Below, one piece after another: positions 7,712 to 15,698 of a stretch of DNA of 64,000 nucleotides. The position numbers and the translations under genes are program-made. Under the pieces are notes generated by a model that saw nothing but the letters and a program-made list of their open reading frames with translations, searched no databases and was not told where the DNA came from. Source of the stretch: Burkholderiales bacterium 67-32 (GTDB lineage Bacteria; Pseudomonadota; Gammaproteobacteria; Burkholderiales; Burkholderiaceae_B). Where the stretch lies: the NCBI GenBank assembly GCA_001898625.1, contig MKUP01000026.1:124001-188000 (forward strand). Reading direction: 5' to 3'. How positions within the stretch are numbered: position 1 is the stretch's first letter; every line of letters begins with the position of its first letter.

Positions 7712-8692
7712 CTAGGCGCGAGCGCGGCGCCGTTCCAGCCAGGCCCCCAGCTCGCCTATGATGCCGCGCCGGAACGCCAGCACGCAGACGACGAAGATCA
7801 GGCCCGTGACGATGGTGACCGCGTCGCCCAGGTTGCCGAACCACGCGAGGCCGGTCGTGTCCGCCAGCGCGCTGCCCCATTCGCCTATCTTGTTCTCGAC
7901 CAGGACGATGATGAGCGCGCCCACCATGGGGCCGGTCAAGGTGCCCATGCCGCCCACCAGGGTCATGAGGATGACGAGGCCGGACATCTGCCAGACCACA
8001 TCGCTGAGCGTGGCCGAGATGAACACCACCGATTTCGTCGCCCCCGCCAGGCCGGTCAGCGCGGCGGACAGCACGAAGGCCAGCAGCTTGTAGCGGTTGA
8101 CGTCGTAACCCAGCGAGATGGCGCGCGCCTCGTTCTCGCGTATGGCTTTGAGGACCTGTCCGAAGGGCGACTGCACCGTGCGATAGATCAGGAAGACGCC
8201 GAACAGGAAGATCGCCAGCACGACGTAGTACAGCGCCATGTCGTTGCCCAGGTCGATGTGGCCCAGCAGCGTCCCGCGCGGGATGGCCTGCAGGCCGTCC
8301 TCGCCGCCGGTGAAGGGCGCCTGCAGGTAGAAGAAGTAGAGCATCTGCGCGACGGCCAGCGTGATCATCGCGAAATAGATGCCGCTGCGCCGGATGGCTA
8401 GCCCGCCCATGACCAGCCCGATCGCCGCCGCGACCGCCACGCCGAACAGGATGCCCAGCTCGGTGGGCAGTCCCCAGGTCTTGAGCGCATAGCCGGTGGC
8501 GTAGGCCGCGCTGCCCAGGAAGGCGGCGTGCCCGAACGACAGCAGCCCGGTGTAGCCCAGCAGCAGGTTGAACGCGCACGCGAACAGCGCATAGCACATC
8601 AGCTTCATCGCGAAGATGGGATAGACACCGAGGTAGGGCAGCACGCCCAGCCCCAGCGCCAGTGCCAGGCAGCCGGCGAGATGTCGGTTCAT
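7712..8692 (-). CDS. livM: LivM-type branched-chain amino acid ABC transporter permease
   Basis: This 326-residue membrane permease starts MNRHLAGCLALALGLGVLPY. The start at 8692 overlaps the livH stop as ATGA. Family motifs are LLGYTGLLSFGHAAFLGSAA, RRSGIYFAMITLAVAQ and the cytoplasmic coupling loop KAIRENEARAISLGYD. It forms the permease with the preceding livH, and the operon order is livG-livF-binding protein-livH-livM. Confidence 0.94.
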   Translation of the reverse strand: MNRHLAGCLALALGLGVLPYLGVYPIFAMKLMCYALFACAFNLLLGYTGLLSFGHAAFLGSAAYATGYALKTWGLPTELGILFGVAVAAAIGLVMGGLAIRRSGIYFAMITLAVAQMLYFFYLQAPFTGGEDGLQAIPRGTLLGHIDLGNDMALYYVVLAIFLFGVFLIYRTVQSPFGQVLKAIRENEARAISLGYDVNRYKLLAFVLSAALTGLAGATKSVVFISATLSDVVWQMSGLVILMTLVGGMGTLTGPMVGALIIVLVENKIGEWGSALADTTGLAWFGNLGDAVTIVTGLIFVVCVLAFRRGIIGELGAWLERRRARA

Positions 8693-9573
8693 GTGGCTTT
8701 TCCAAACAGGCCGGCCGGCCGCGCGAGCAGCACGAGGGCCATCAGCACGAAGACGACGGTGTTCGACGCCTCGGGATAGAACACCTTGGTGAAGCCTTCG
8801 ATCACGCCCAGGCCCAGTCCGGTCAGGATGGAGCCCATGATGGACCCCATGCCGCCGATGACCACCACCGCGAAGACGACGATGATCAGGTTCGAACCCA
8901 TCAGCGGCGAGACCTGTTGCACGGGTGCGGCCAGCACGCCCGCGAAGGCGGCCAGCGCCACGCCGAAGGCGTAGGTCAGTGTCACCATGCGCGGGACGTT
9001 GACGCCGAAGGCCTCTACCAGCCGCGGGTTCTCGGTGCCCGCGCGCAGGTAAGCGCCCAGGCGCGTGCGTTCGATCACGTACCAGGTCGCCAGGCACACC
9101 GCCAGCGACGCCAGCACGATCCAGGCGCGGTAGTTGGGCAGGATCATGAAGCCCAGGTCGGTGGCGCCCTGCAGCAGGTCCGGCACGGGATAGGACTGCC
9201 CCGAGACCCCGTAGAAGCTGCGGAACAGTCCCTCGATCAGCAGCGTCAGGCCGAAGGTCAGCAGCAGGCTGTAGACGTGGTCGAGCTTGTAGAGCCAGCG
9301 CAGCATCGTGCGCTCGATCACGATGCCCAGCAGGGCGACCGCCAGCGGCGCCAGCACCAGCATCCACCAGTAGCTGAGCCCCAGGTACTGCAGGCCCAGC
9401 CAGGCCAGGAAGGCGCCGACCATGTACAAGGCCCCGTGCGCGAAGTTGATGACGTTGAGCAGGCCGAAGATGACGGCCAGACCCAGCGACAGCACCGCGT
9501 AGAAGGAGCCGTTGACGAGCCCGAGCAGCAACTGCCCGAGCATCGCCTGCAGCGGGACGCCGAAGATCATCAT
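8689..9573 (-). CDS. livH: LivH-type branched-chain amino acid ABC transporter permease
   Basis: This 294-residue permease has about eight helices. It carries the LivH start signature (LLLGLVNGSFYAVLSLGLAV, then FGLLNVINFAHGALYMVGAF). The ATG at 9573 is preferred over one 21 bases upstream. It makes an ATGA overlap with the stop of the binding-protein gene, and the remaining sequence begins MMIFGVPLQAML as in relatives. The coupling loop AYLRAGTENPRLVEAFGVN contacts the ATPases. Confidence 0.92.
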   Translation of the reverse strand: MMIFGVPLQAMLGQLLLGLVNGSFYAVLSLGLAVIFGLLNVINFAHGALYMVGAFLAWLGLQYLGLSYWWMLVLAPLAVALLGIVIERTMLRWLYKLDHVYSLLLTFGLTLLIEGLFRSFYGVSGQSYPVPDLLQGATDLGFMILPNYRAWIVLASLAVCLATWYVIERTRLGAYLRAGTENPRLVEAFGVNVPRMVTLTYAFGVALAAFAGVLAAPVQQVSPLMGSNLIIVVFAVVVIGGMGSIMGSILTGLGLGVIEGFTKVFYPEASNTVVFVLMALVLLARPAGLFGKAT

Positions 9574-10793
9574 GACTTCTTCAGGAGCGGGCACTTGGAC
9601 TCGGCGGGGGTGGTGTAGACCTTGTCGCCGGGCAGCTTCTGCGCCACCTTGTAGTAGTCCCAGGGGCCCTTGGACTCCTTGGGCGTCTTCACCTGGAACA
9701 GGTACATGTCGTAGATCATGCGGCCGTCCGCGCGCACGTAGCCGTCATGGGCGAACATGTCATTGATCTTGTTCGACTTGAACCATTTCATGATGGTGTC
9801 GGGATCGTCGGTGCCCGTGGCCTTGACCGCCTTCAGGTAGAAGGACGCGGCCGAGTAGTCGGCCGCCTGCAGCGACGAGGGCTTGCGCTTGAGCTTCTGT
9901 TCGAACTTGGACGCCCAGGCGCGCGACTCGTTGTTCTGGTCCCAGTACCAGCCGTCGGTCAGGTAGAGCCCCTGCGTGGCGGCCAGCCCCAGCGTATGGA
10001 TGTCGTTGATGAACACCAGCAGGCCGGCGATCTTCATGGTCTTGGTGACGCCGAATTCCGCCGCCGCCTTGGTGGCGTTGATGAAGTCGCCACCCGCATT
10101 CGCCATGCCCAGGATCTGCGCCTTGGAGGCCTGGGCCTGCAACAGGAAGGACGAGAAGTCCGAGGCCGCGAGGGGATGGCGGATCGAACCCACCACCGTG
10201 CCGCCGGCGGCCTTGACCACCGCGCTGGTGTCGGCTTCCAGCGAATGGCCGAAGGCGTAGTCGGCGGTCAGGAAGAACCAGCTCTTGCCGCCCTGGGCCA
10301 CCACCGCCGATCCGGTGCCGCGCGCCAGCGCGACGGTGTCGTAGGCGTAGTGGACGATGTAGGGCGAGCAGTCCTCGTTGGTCAGGCGCGACGAGCCCGC
10401 GCCGATGACGACGTAGGGGATCTTCTTTTCGGTGGCCACCTTGGCCATGGCCAGCGCGGTCGAGGAGTTGGTGCCGCCGATCAGGAGGTCCAGCCCCTGC
10501 TGGTCTATCCATTCGCGGGCGCGGGCCGAGGCGATGTCGGGCTTGTTCTGGTGGTCGGCGTACAGGACCTCGATCTTCTTGCCGTTGATCTGGCCGCCGG
10601 CGTCGGCCACGGCCATGCGGATGGCGTCAGCCCCCGCCGGGCCGTCGATGTCGGCATAGACGCTCGAGCCGTCGGTGATGAAACCTATCTTGATGACGTC
10701 GCCGGAAATCTTCGGCGCCTGCGCCAACGTCGGCGCGGTGGATCCCAGAACCAAACCGGCCGTGATGGCCGCTGCAAGGGCTTGCTTCTTCAT
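9570..10793 (-). CDS. livK: Periplasmic branched-chain amino acid type substrate-binding protein
   Basis: This 407-residue protein has a Sec signal peptide (MKKQALAAAITAGLVLGSTAPTLAQA in total, cleavage after about residue 25). A type I periplasmic binding fold follows (IKIGFITDGSSVYADIDGPA; ADAIRMAVADAGG). It captures the ligand for the adjacent LivHMGF. Relatives bind amino acids, amides or aromatic acids, so the substrate is open. Cysteines in NEDCSPY and ESKCPLL may form a disulphide. It sits 23 bases after livF. Confidence 0.92.
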   Translation of the reverse strand: MKKQALAAAITAGLVLGSTAPTLAQAPKISGDVIKIGFITDGSSVYADIDGPAGADAIRMAVADAGGQINGKKIEVLYADHQNKPDIASARAREWIDQQGLDLLIGGTNSSTALAMAKVATEKKIPYVVIGAGSSRLTNEDCSPYIVHYAYDTVALARGTGSAVVAQGGKSWFFLTADYAFGHSLEADTSAVVKAAGGTVVGSIRHPLAASDFSSFLLQAQASKAQILGMANAGGDFINATKAAAEFGVTKTMKIAGLLVFINDIHTLGLAATQGLYLTDGWYWDQNNESRAWASKFEQKLKRKPSSLQAADYSAASFYLKAVKATGTDDPDTIMKWFKSNKINDMFAHDGYVRADGRMIYDMYLFQVKTPKESKGPWDYYKVAQKLPGDKVYTTPAESKCPLLKKS

Positions 10794-10816
10794 GCGCGTC
10801 TCCTAAGAGGTACTCC

Positions 10817-11530
10817 TCATACGCCAAGCAGTTCGTGCAGGGTGTCCTGCTTGGCGGCCAGATCCGACGATGCGAAGGCTTCGATCACGCGGCCGTGTTC
10901 CATGACGTAGAAGCGGTCGGCCAGCGGCGCGGCGAAGCGGAAGTTCTGTTCCACCATGACGATGGTGTAGTCGCGGGCCTTCAGGGCCCGGATCATGCGT
11001 GCCAGGGCCTGCACGATGACGGGCGCCAGCCCTTCGGAGATTTCGTCCAGCAGCAGGAGGTCGGCGCCGGTGCGCAGTATCCGGGCCACCGCCAGCATCT
11101 GCTGCTCGCCGCCGGACAGCCGCGTGCCGGGGGAATGCCGGCGCTCGCGCAGGTTGGGGAACATCTCGTAGATTTCCTCGACCGACATGGCCCGTTCGCC
11201 GGTGCCGCGCAGGGGAGGGGGGAGCATCAGGTTTTCCTCGCAGGACAGCGAGGCGAAGATGCCGCGCTCCTCGGGGCAGTAACCCACGCCCAGATGGGCG
11301 ATGCGGTGCGTGGGCAGGCCGATGGATTCCACACCGCCTATGCGCACCGACCCGCGGCGCGCGCCAGTCAGGCCCAGGATGGCGCGCAGCGTCGTGGTGC
11401 GGCCCGCGCCGTTGCGGCCCAGCAGCGTGACGACCTCGCCGCGCGCGACGTCCAGGTCCACGCCGTGCAGGATGTGCGATTCTCCGTACCAGGCATGCAG
11501 GTCCCGGATTTCCAGCGCCGGACCGTTCAT
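10817..11530 (-). CDS. livF: LivF-type ABC ATP-binding protein with Arg in place of the Walker A Lys
   Basis: This 237-residue ATPase is otherwise complete: signature RLSGGEQQMLAVARIL, Walker B LLLLDEISEGLAP, and EQN after the H-loop strand. Its Walker A reads GRNGAGRTT (residues 38-46), so the invariant phosphate-binding Lys is Arg44. The other ATPase, LivG, keeps Lys, so the pump may have one degenerate nucleotide site. I have a recollection of similar Arg variants in some LivF proteins, so this may be a subfamily trait. The start overlaps the livG stop as ATGA. Confidence 0.91.
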   Translation of the reverse strand: MNGPALEIRDLHAWYGESHILHGVDLDVARGEVVTLLGRNGAGRTTTLRAILGLTGARRGSVRIGGVESIGLPTHRIAHLGVGYCPEERGIFASLSCEENLMLPPPLRGTGERAMSVEEIYEMFPNLRERRHSPGTRLSGGEQQMLAVARILRTGADLLLLDEISEGLAPVIVQALARMIRALKARDYTIVMVEQNFRFAAPLADRFYVMEHGRVIEAFASSDLAAKQDTLHELLGV

Positions 11531-12300
11531 GCGTGGGCTCCCTGGAGTTCGCCTTCCACCGTGCCCATGTAGGCCTGCATGACTTCCGGGTTGCGGGACA
11601 CGGCTTCGTAGGCGCCTTCGGCCAGCACCATGCCGCGCGCCAGGACCGTGATGGTGCTGGCGATGGAGGACACGACCTTCATGTTGTGCTCCACCATCAG
11701 GATGGTGCGGCCCGCGCCGACTTTTCTGATCAGTTGCGTGACGCGGTCCACGTCCTCGTGGCCCATGCCCTGCGTGGGTTCGTCCAGCAGCATCAGCTCC
11801 GGTTCCATGGCCAGCGTGGTGGCGATTTCCAGCGCGCGCTTGCGCCCGTAGGGCAGTTCCACCGCCGGGGTCGCGGCGAATTCGGCCAGCCCCACTTCGT
11901 CCAGCAGTTCCATGGCGCGCGGATTCAGGCGGTCCAGCAGCGAGACGCTGCGCCAGAACTGGAAGGTGCCGCCTTCGCGCCGCTGCAGTCCGATGCGGAC
12001 ATTCTCCAGGGCGGTCAGGTGCGGGAAGATGGCGGAGATCTGGAACGACCGGATGATTCCGCGCCGGGCGACCTGAGCCGGTGCCTCGCGGGTAATGTCG
12101 GTGCCGTTGAAGAAAATACGCCCGGAGGTGGGCGTCAGGAATTTCGTGAGCAGGTTGAAGCAGGTGGTCTTGCCGGCGCCGTTGGGCCCGATGAGGGCAT
12201 GGATGCTGCCGCGCGCCACGCGCAGGTTCACATCCTTGACTGCGACGAATCCCTTGAAGGCCTTGCTGAGGTCCCGGGTTTCGAGGATGAGGTCGCTCAT
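11527..12300 (-). CDS. livG: LivG-type ABC transporter ATP-binding protein
   Basis: This 257-residue ATPase is the first gene of the second liv operon. Walker A is GPNGAGKTT, the signature is the LivG type LPYGRKRALEIATTL, Walker B is LMLLDEPTQGMG and the switch His is in MVEHNM. The reading frame stays open far upstream, but that part crosses the tRNA-Arg gene. The ATG at 12300 (MSDLILETRDLSKAF) matches the family start. Confidence 0.93.
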   Translation of the reverse strand: MSDLILETRDLSKAFKGFVAVKDVNLRVARGSIHALIGPNGAGKTTCFNLLTKFLTPTSGRIFFNGTDITREAPAQVARRGIIRSFQISAIFPHLTALENVRIGLQRREGGTFQFWRSVSLLDRLNPRAMELLDEVGLAEFAATPAVELPYGRKRALEIATTLAMEPELMLLDEPTQGMGHEDVDRVTQLIRKVGAGRTILMVEHNMKVVSSIASTITVLARGMVLAEGAYEAVSRNPEVMQAYMGTVEGELQGAHA

Positions 12301-12434
12301 GGTTTCCCGTATCAGGCTATGTCGCATATGCCTGCTGCATTGTGTCGCAAATCCTTCTCTTGGGGACCTAGGTGTTTGCCCGGGACAAATGAACGGGCGG
12401 CCGACAGCAAGGTGGTAAACTTCCGCGCTTCGGG

Positions 12435-12511
<77 letters not shown>

Positions 12512-12739
12512 GCCCGCACGCATTTCCCTTTCCCCCGCCAGATCCGCCTCTTGCGAAACATCCTTCCGTCGTGGCCACGGAGGATGCGCCCTGGACTCGA
12601 TGGGGAGCGAGGGTGGTCCTGCAAGTGGTAATCCCAAGGGAAATCCGCAAGCCAGATGGGTACGCTAGGCGTGGGACGGTGGTTGAACTTTCTCCGCCGT
12701 GGCATTGCCTCATGGGTGTACCGTCTGCAGGAGACTTCT

Positions 12740-13000
12740 ATGTCAGAAGGCGCAGGAGAGCACTACAAGGGTTATTACATACGCACCGTGGCGCGCGCGG
12801 TCAATCATCCCCGGGACGGCATGACGTCGCTGTTCGAGGGGGCCGCCACGGTATCGCTGGATCCAGGGTCGCAGTACCACCCCATTCCCCCCGACCAGCA
12901 CCTGGGAGATGACCAGGTGTTCGGCACCGAGTTCGAAGCCCACCGCTACGCCGAGAAAGCCGCCAGGCGCTACATCGACAAGCTCGAAAAAGGAAAGTAG
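12740..13000 (+). CDS. Hypothetical protein, 86 residues
   Basis: I do not recognise a family. The ATG at 12740 follows AGGAG with six bases of spacing. The protein is soluble and charged, begins MSEGAGEHYKGYYIRTVARA, and ends in a basic helix (AHRYAEKAARRYIDKLEKGK). The Y-K-G-Y-Y-I-R start resembles small proteins that are one beta-sheet followed by a helix. It opens a series of small genes reaching to 18.2 kb. Confidence 0.7.
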   Translation: MSEGAGEHYKGYYIRTVARAVNHPRDGMTSLFEGAATVSLDPGSQYHPIPPDQHLGDDQVFGTEFEAHRYAEKAARRYIDKLEKGK

Positions 13001-13098
13001 CGCGAGGCCGGATGCGTCCGGCTCTTCCCTATCCCTGCTTTCCAGGACGCCGGCCAGGGCATGGGCCATGGCCGGCCGGGACGTGTCGCCCGAGCTTC

Positions 13099-13344
13099 TT
13101 ACTGGCCGGACTTCTGTTGCTGCTGACCGGGTTTTTGCTGCTGGCCGGTCTGCTGCCGTTGCTGCTGTTCCTGCTGCTGTTGCCCCTGCCCGCGCTGCTG
13201 GCCTTGCTGCATGTCGGGGTGCGGCGAGGACGTCCCCTTCTGTCCTTGCTGGTTGCCCGTTTGCTGCTGACTTTGCTGCGGGTTCTGGGCGCGCTGGCCG
13301 GCTTGCGTCTGCTGGCCGGGGGACGGTTGCTTCTGCTGATTCAT
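13099..13344 (-). CDS. Glutamine-rich low-complexity protein, 81 residues
   Basis: The product has 38 Gln in 81 residues, the rest mostly Gly, Pro, Arg, Ser and Lys, and nothing that would form a folded core. It has runs of up to four Gln (QQQQEQQQRQQ). Coding on this strand is supported by AGGAG seven bases before the ATG (13344). The opposite frame is only an artefact of CAG/CTG repeats giving poly-Leu. Function is unknown. Such composition suggests a disordered stress or condensate-type protein. Confidence 0.62.
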   Translation of the reverse strand: MNQQKQPSPGQQTQAGQRAQNPQQSQQQTGNQQGQKGTSSPHPDMQQGQQRGQGQQQQEQQQRQQTGQQQKPGQQQQKSGQ

Positions 13345-13974
13345 GAGCCTACTCCTTGATTATGGATGCGGGTAAGGGCGCAAATGCCCGCCGGTGGTGG
13401 GCGCGTGACGCCGCTTTGATTTATCCGCAATTCCTGTTCCGCGACCGGCAGGCCACGCCGCGGATTATTGAAGAGGCCGTGGAAGAGGCCGTGCATGTAA
13501 TTATTGGATGAGGTGCTTGTAAATTTTTCTCGGCCACAAATACATGGGGACATTTTTCTCGTAGGTATTTTCCTCATGCGGGAAAACGATAGGTTTGGGG
13601 CATTGATTTCGCTAAATCTACGCGTTAACCCTGGAAAAATTAGTTGATTTCGTCCACTTTGTTGCCGATGTGCCGCGCTATTTCTGGGAATCCGGCTTGC
13701 AGGGGGTATATCCCCGCATTTACGCAGGGATATATGGGGAAAGAAAAATTCATATAAGACACCGCGTACTCGGCAATATGCTTGTATCCGAACGAAACGA
13801 AAACGAGTTGACTAAGCGCACGATGCGCCGCATAGTCATTTTCGAGGTGTCAGGCTAGGGTTCTCTCGGTTGGGTCGGCAAGTCGGCTTTCCATTTGGGC
13901 ACGCCCCGTTCTTGATCCCGGTTAAGTGATTATCGCGGTACGCACATATTCAAAGTCAAAGAGGGAAATGCATC
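13345..13974. other. 630-base intergenic region upstream of the cold-shock gene
   Basis: This is the longest stretch without a convincing gene, and it is visibly richer in A and T than its surroundings. It holds a tandem 12-base repeat (GAAGAGGCCGTG twice, from about 13469), AT-rich palindromic stretches around 13706-13740, and a candidate promoter for the cold-shock gene at 13808-13836. Two short open frames here lack ribosome-binding sites and were not called. Confidence 0.5.
13808..13836 (+). promoter_or_regulatory. Candidate promoter of the cold-shock gene, with long leader
   Basis: TTGACT (13808-13813), a 17-base spacer and CATAGT (13831-13836) form a plausible sigma-70 promoter. It would give a leader of roughly 130 nt before the ATG at 13975. 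Long structured leaders are typical of cspA-type genes, where they act as thermosensors. Confidence 0.4.
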
Positions 13975-14178
13975 ATGGCGACAGGCATCGTTAAATGGTT
14001 CAACGACGACAAGGGGTACGGGTTCATCATGCCGGATGATGGGGGGAAGGATTTGTTCGCCCACTTCTCGGAAATCCAGGCCGAAGGCCGCAAGACGCTG
14101 TACGAAAACCAGAAGGTGAGCTTTGAGGCCGTGCAGGGTCCGAAGGGCCCGCAGGCTTCCAAGATCCGCATCCTGTAA
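13975..14178 (+). CDS. Cold-shock protein, CspA family
   Basis: This 67-residue single cold-shock domain binds single-stranded RNA and DNA and acts as an RNA chaperone. Both nucleic-acid motifs are present: GYGFI (RNP1; the usual K-G-[FY]-G-F-I) and DLFAHF (RNP2, usually VFVHF). The start [17 protein letters not shown] is canonical. GAGGGAAA lies before the ATG. A perfect terminator hairpin follows the stop codon by 19 bases, so the gene is monocistronic. Confidence 0.95.
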   Translation: MATGIVKWFNDDKGYGFIMPDDGGKDLFAHFSEIQAEGRKTLYENQKVSFEAVQGPKGPQASKIRIL

Positions 14179-14197
14179 GCCGTTCGTCCCAGCCTGA

Positions 14198-14231
14198 CAA
14201 AACGCCCCTGCCATGCAGGGGCGTTTTGTTT
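14198..14231 (+). terminator. Intrinsic terminator of the cold-shock gene
   Basis: Fourteen-base arms (14198-14211 and 14215-14228) pair perfectly around a three-base loop. The descending arm ends GCGTTTTG, followed by TTTTG, giving a good U tract. Confidence 0.88.
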
Positions 14232-14330
14232 TGGGTCGAGGATGGGAGTGGGCAATAAAAAATCCCCAAGGGCCGCTTGGCCTGGGGATCGGTGCCGTGC
14301 CTTGGTCGGCGCGGGGTACTGAATGCGGGG

Positions 14331-14406
14331 TGGGGTGGCTGATGGGACTCGAACCCACGACAACCGGAATCACAATCCGGGACTCTACCAACTGAGCTAC
14401 AGCCAC
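14331..14406 (-). tRNA. tRNA-His (anticodon GTG)
   Basis: The reverse complement folds into a cloverleaf with acceptor GTGGCTG/CAGCCAC, anticodon loop ATTGTGA (GTG), T loop TTCGAGT and encoded CCA (14331-14333). The discriminator is C, and the base at 14407 gives a G at position -1 that can pair with it, the identity feature of histidine tRNAs. Confidence 0.96.
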
Positions 14407-14518
14407 CACTGACAACGCCTGATTGGAAGACCCGGTTGGAAGACCAGGTTGGAAGCCCGATCAAGCGAGACCGCTATTCTAGCGAATTTCTGGCGATTAC
14501 GCGAATCGGGCCAGGGCG

Positions 14519-14806
14519 CTAGCGTTCCAGCCTGACCTCGAAGTAGGCCGTGTCGGTTTCGCCCAGCGCCGCGAAGCCTTCCTGGGCCGCCTTGACGGCC
14601 GCGCGTTGCCAGCGCTGCGCCAACGACTTGTCCTCTTCCGAGACCTCGTCCAGCGATTCCTCGGCCCAGCTCCAGGCCTTGTAGGCGGCGGCGAGGCCTT
14701 CGGTGCCGCCCAGCGCCTTTTCCAGGGTGCGGGCGTAGCGGCGTTCGGCCTGGAGCCGCAGTTCCTCGGGCAGTTGGGGGTAGTCTTGCAAGGTGACGGT
14801 ATACAT
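14519..14806 (-). CDS. Hypothetical protein, 95 residues, behind a LexA box
   Basis: I do not recognise the family. The protein begins MYTVTLQDYPQLPEELRLQA and is mostly acidic alpha-helix (EESLDEVSEEDKSLAQRWQR). It has no membrane segment or Cys and ends in a short strand (TAYFEVRLER). The ATG at 14806 lies just four bases from a 42-base palindrome holding a near-consensus LexA site, and no ribosome-binding site is visible, so the leader must be very short. I infer an SOS-regulated gene of unknown role. Confidence 0.72.
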   Translation of the reverse strand: MYTVTLQDYPQLPEELRLQAERRYARTLEKALGGTEGLAAAYKAWSWAEESLDEVSEEDKSLAQRWQRAAVKAAQEGFAALGETDTAYFEVRLER

Positions 14807-14809
14807 GGT

Positions 14810-14851
14810 TTTTCGACGGATACTGTATGTATATACAGTATCCGTCGAAAA
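14810..14851. promoter_or_regulatory. LexA box embedded in a 42-base palindrome
   Basis: The core TACTGTATGTATATACAGTA (14821-14840) differs at one position from the E. coli SOS consensus (CTGT-N8-ACAG intact). The symmetry continues outwards to 14810 and 14851. Every position pairs except the 14829/14832 pair, which is far more than a LexA dimer needs. It lies between the - strand 95-residue gene and + strand sequence leading to a hairpin and the CBS gene. Confidence 0.82.
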
Positions 14852-14925
14852 TCATGACGAAATCAAGAGGCTCGCGCAACGGGTCTCGTGGCCGCCACGG
14901 GAATAGGGGTTGCTCGCCCCGGGAT

Positions 14926-14949
14926 ACGCCGCATTCGCGGCGTTTTTTT
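14926..14949 (+). terminator. Terminator-like hairpin directly before the CBS gene
   Basis: Seven-base GC-rich arms (14926-14932 and 14937-14943) enclose an ATTC loop and run into seven T (14943-14949). The ribosome-binding site and ATG of the CBS gene follow within 14 bases, leaving no room for a promoter between. It either ends an upstream short transcript or acts as an attenuator in the CBS leader. Confidence 0.65.
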
Positions 14950-14962
14950 CAGGAGAGTAACC

Positions 14963-15394
14963 ATGCAGATCGCAGAAATCATGACCCGCGACGTCGCCTT
15001 CCTGTCGGCCGACGAACCCGTCCAGCGCGCGGCGCAATTGATGGCCGACCTGGACATCGGCTCGGTTCCCGTTTGCGATGGCCGCCGGCTGGTGGGCGTC
15101 GTGACGGACCGGGACATCGCGGTGCGTTGCACCGCGGTCGGCGCGCCGGCCTCGGCACGGGTCAGGGAGGCCATGACGCCCCATGTGAGCTGGTGCTATG
15201 CCGACGAGGATGCCGAGACGGTCAAGGCCAAGATGCGGGACGAGCAGATACGCCGCCTGCCCATTCTGGGCACGAACAATGAGTTGGTCGGTGTCGTCTC
15301 GCTGGGGGACCTGGCCACCCGGGCCGGGGGAACGGACGATGCGCTGGCGGGCATTTCAGAGCCCGCGCGTGCGTCGGGGGAGTCGTTTCGCTAG
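14963..15394 (+). CDS. Tandem CBS-domain protein, 143 residues
   Basis: Two CBS motifs make one Bateman module. The first is roughly residues 5-60 (EIMTRDVAFLSADEPVQRAA to VPVCDGRRLVGVVTDRDIAV), the second roughly 72-125 (AMTPHVSWCYADED to RRLPILGTNNELVGVVSLGDLA). Such modules bind adenosine nucleotides and act as energy or stress sensors. No catalytic domain is attached. The start is fixed by AGGAGAG nine bases or so before the ATG. The role is inferred only. Confidence 0.9.
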   Translation: MQIAEIMTRDVAFLSADEPVQRAAQLMADLDIGSVPVCDGRRLVGVVTDRDIAVRCTAVGAPASARVREAMTPHVSWCYADEDAETVKAKMRDEQIRRLPILGTNNELVGVVSLGDLATRAGGTDDALAGISEPARASGESFR

Positions 15395-15413
15395 GCCGAT
15401 CGATGCCTGGCAA

Positions 15414-15437
15414 GGCCCCGGCCGGATGGCCGGGGCC
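15414..15437. terminator. GC hairpin between convergent genes
   Basis: Ten-base arms (15414-15423 and 15428-15437) pair perfectly around GGAT, between the CBS gene (+) and the KGG gene (-). No T run follows on either strand, so factor-independent termination is uncertain. Confidence 0.4.
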
Positions 15438-15443
15438 GGGGGA

Positions 15444-15698
15444 TCACGAGCTTCCGGGGCTCGTCTGTACCGCTTCTTCGTGGGAAGGGCTCTGGGCCTG
15501 GACCTGCGACTCCGCCGCGCGGCGCTGGCGGTGAGCGTGGCTCAGGGCGCCCGCGGCCCGGGCTTCCTCCGAATTGAATTCGTGGGCGTTGCCCGATTGG
15601 TGGGCGGCGCGGCCCCCCTCGGCGGAAATGGCCCGCTGTTTCTGCGGATCCATGGCGGCAAAGCCCCGGGGGCGCTTCTGGCTCGTAAGCGTAGGCAT
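15444..15698 (-). CDS. KGG-repeat stress protein
   Basis: This 84-residue hydrophilic protein carries the KGG/GsiB-type motif. RPRGFAAMDPQKQRAISAEGG is followed by GRAAHQSGNAHEFNSEEARAAG, i.e. the pattern G-F-x-x-M-D-x-x-K-x-x-x-I-x-x-x-G-G then A-H-x-x-G-x-A-H-x-F. Relatives are abundant in stationary-phase, desiccation or stress responses and are probably intrinsically disordered. The ATG at 15698 has TTGGAGAA before it. Confidence 0.86.
   Translation of the reverse strand: MPTLTSQKRPRGFAAMDPQKQRAISAEGGRAAHQSGNAHEFNSEEARAAGALSHAHRQRRAAESQVQAQSPSHEEAVQTSPGSS

Noticed and set aside
13012-13359. Leu-rich plus-strand frame that looks like membrane helices
   Set aside because: It is the complement of the CAG-rich Gln-rich gene. 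The minus strand has the ribosome-binding site and start; this one does not.
13670-13858. 62-codon plus-strand frame in the intergenic region before the cold-shock gene
   Set aside because: No ribosome-binding site and no recognisable features; it overlaps the likely cold-shock promoter.
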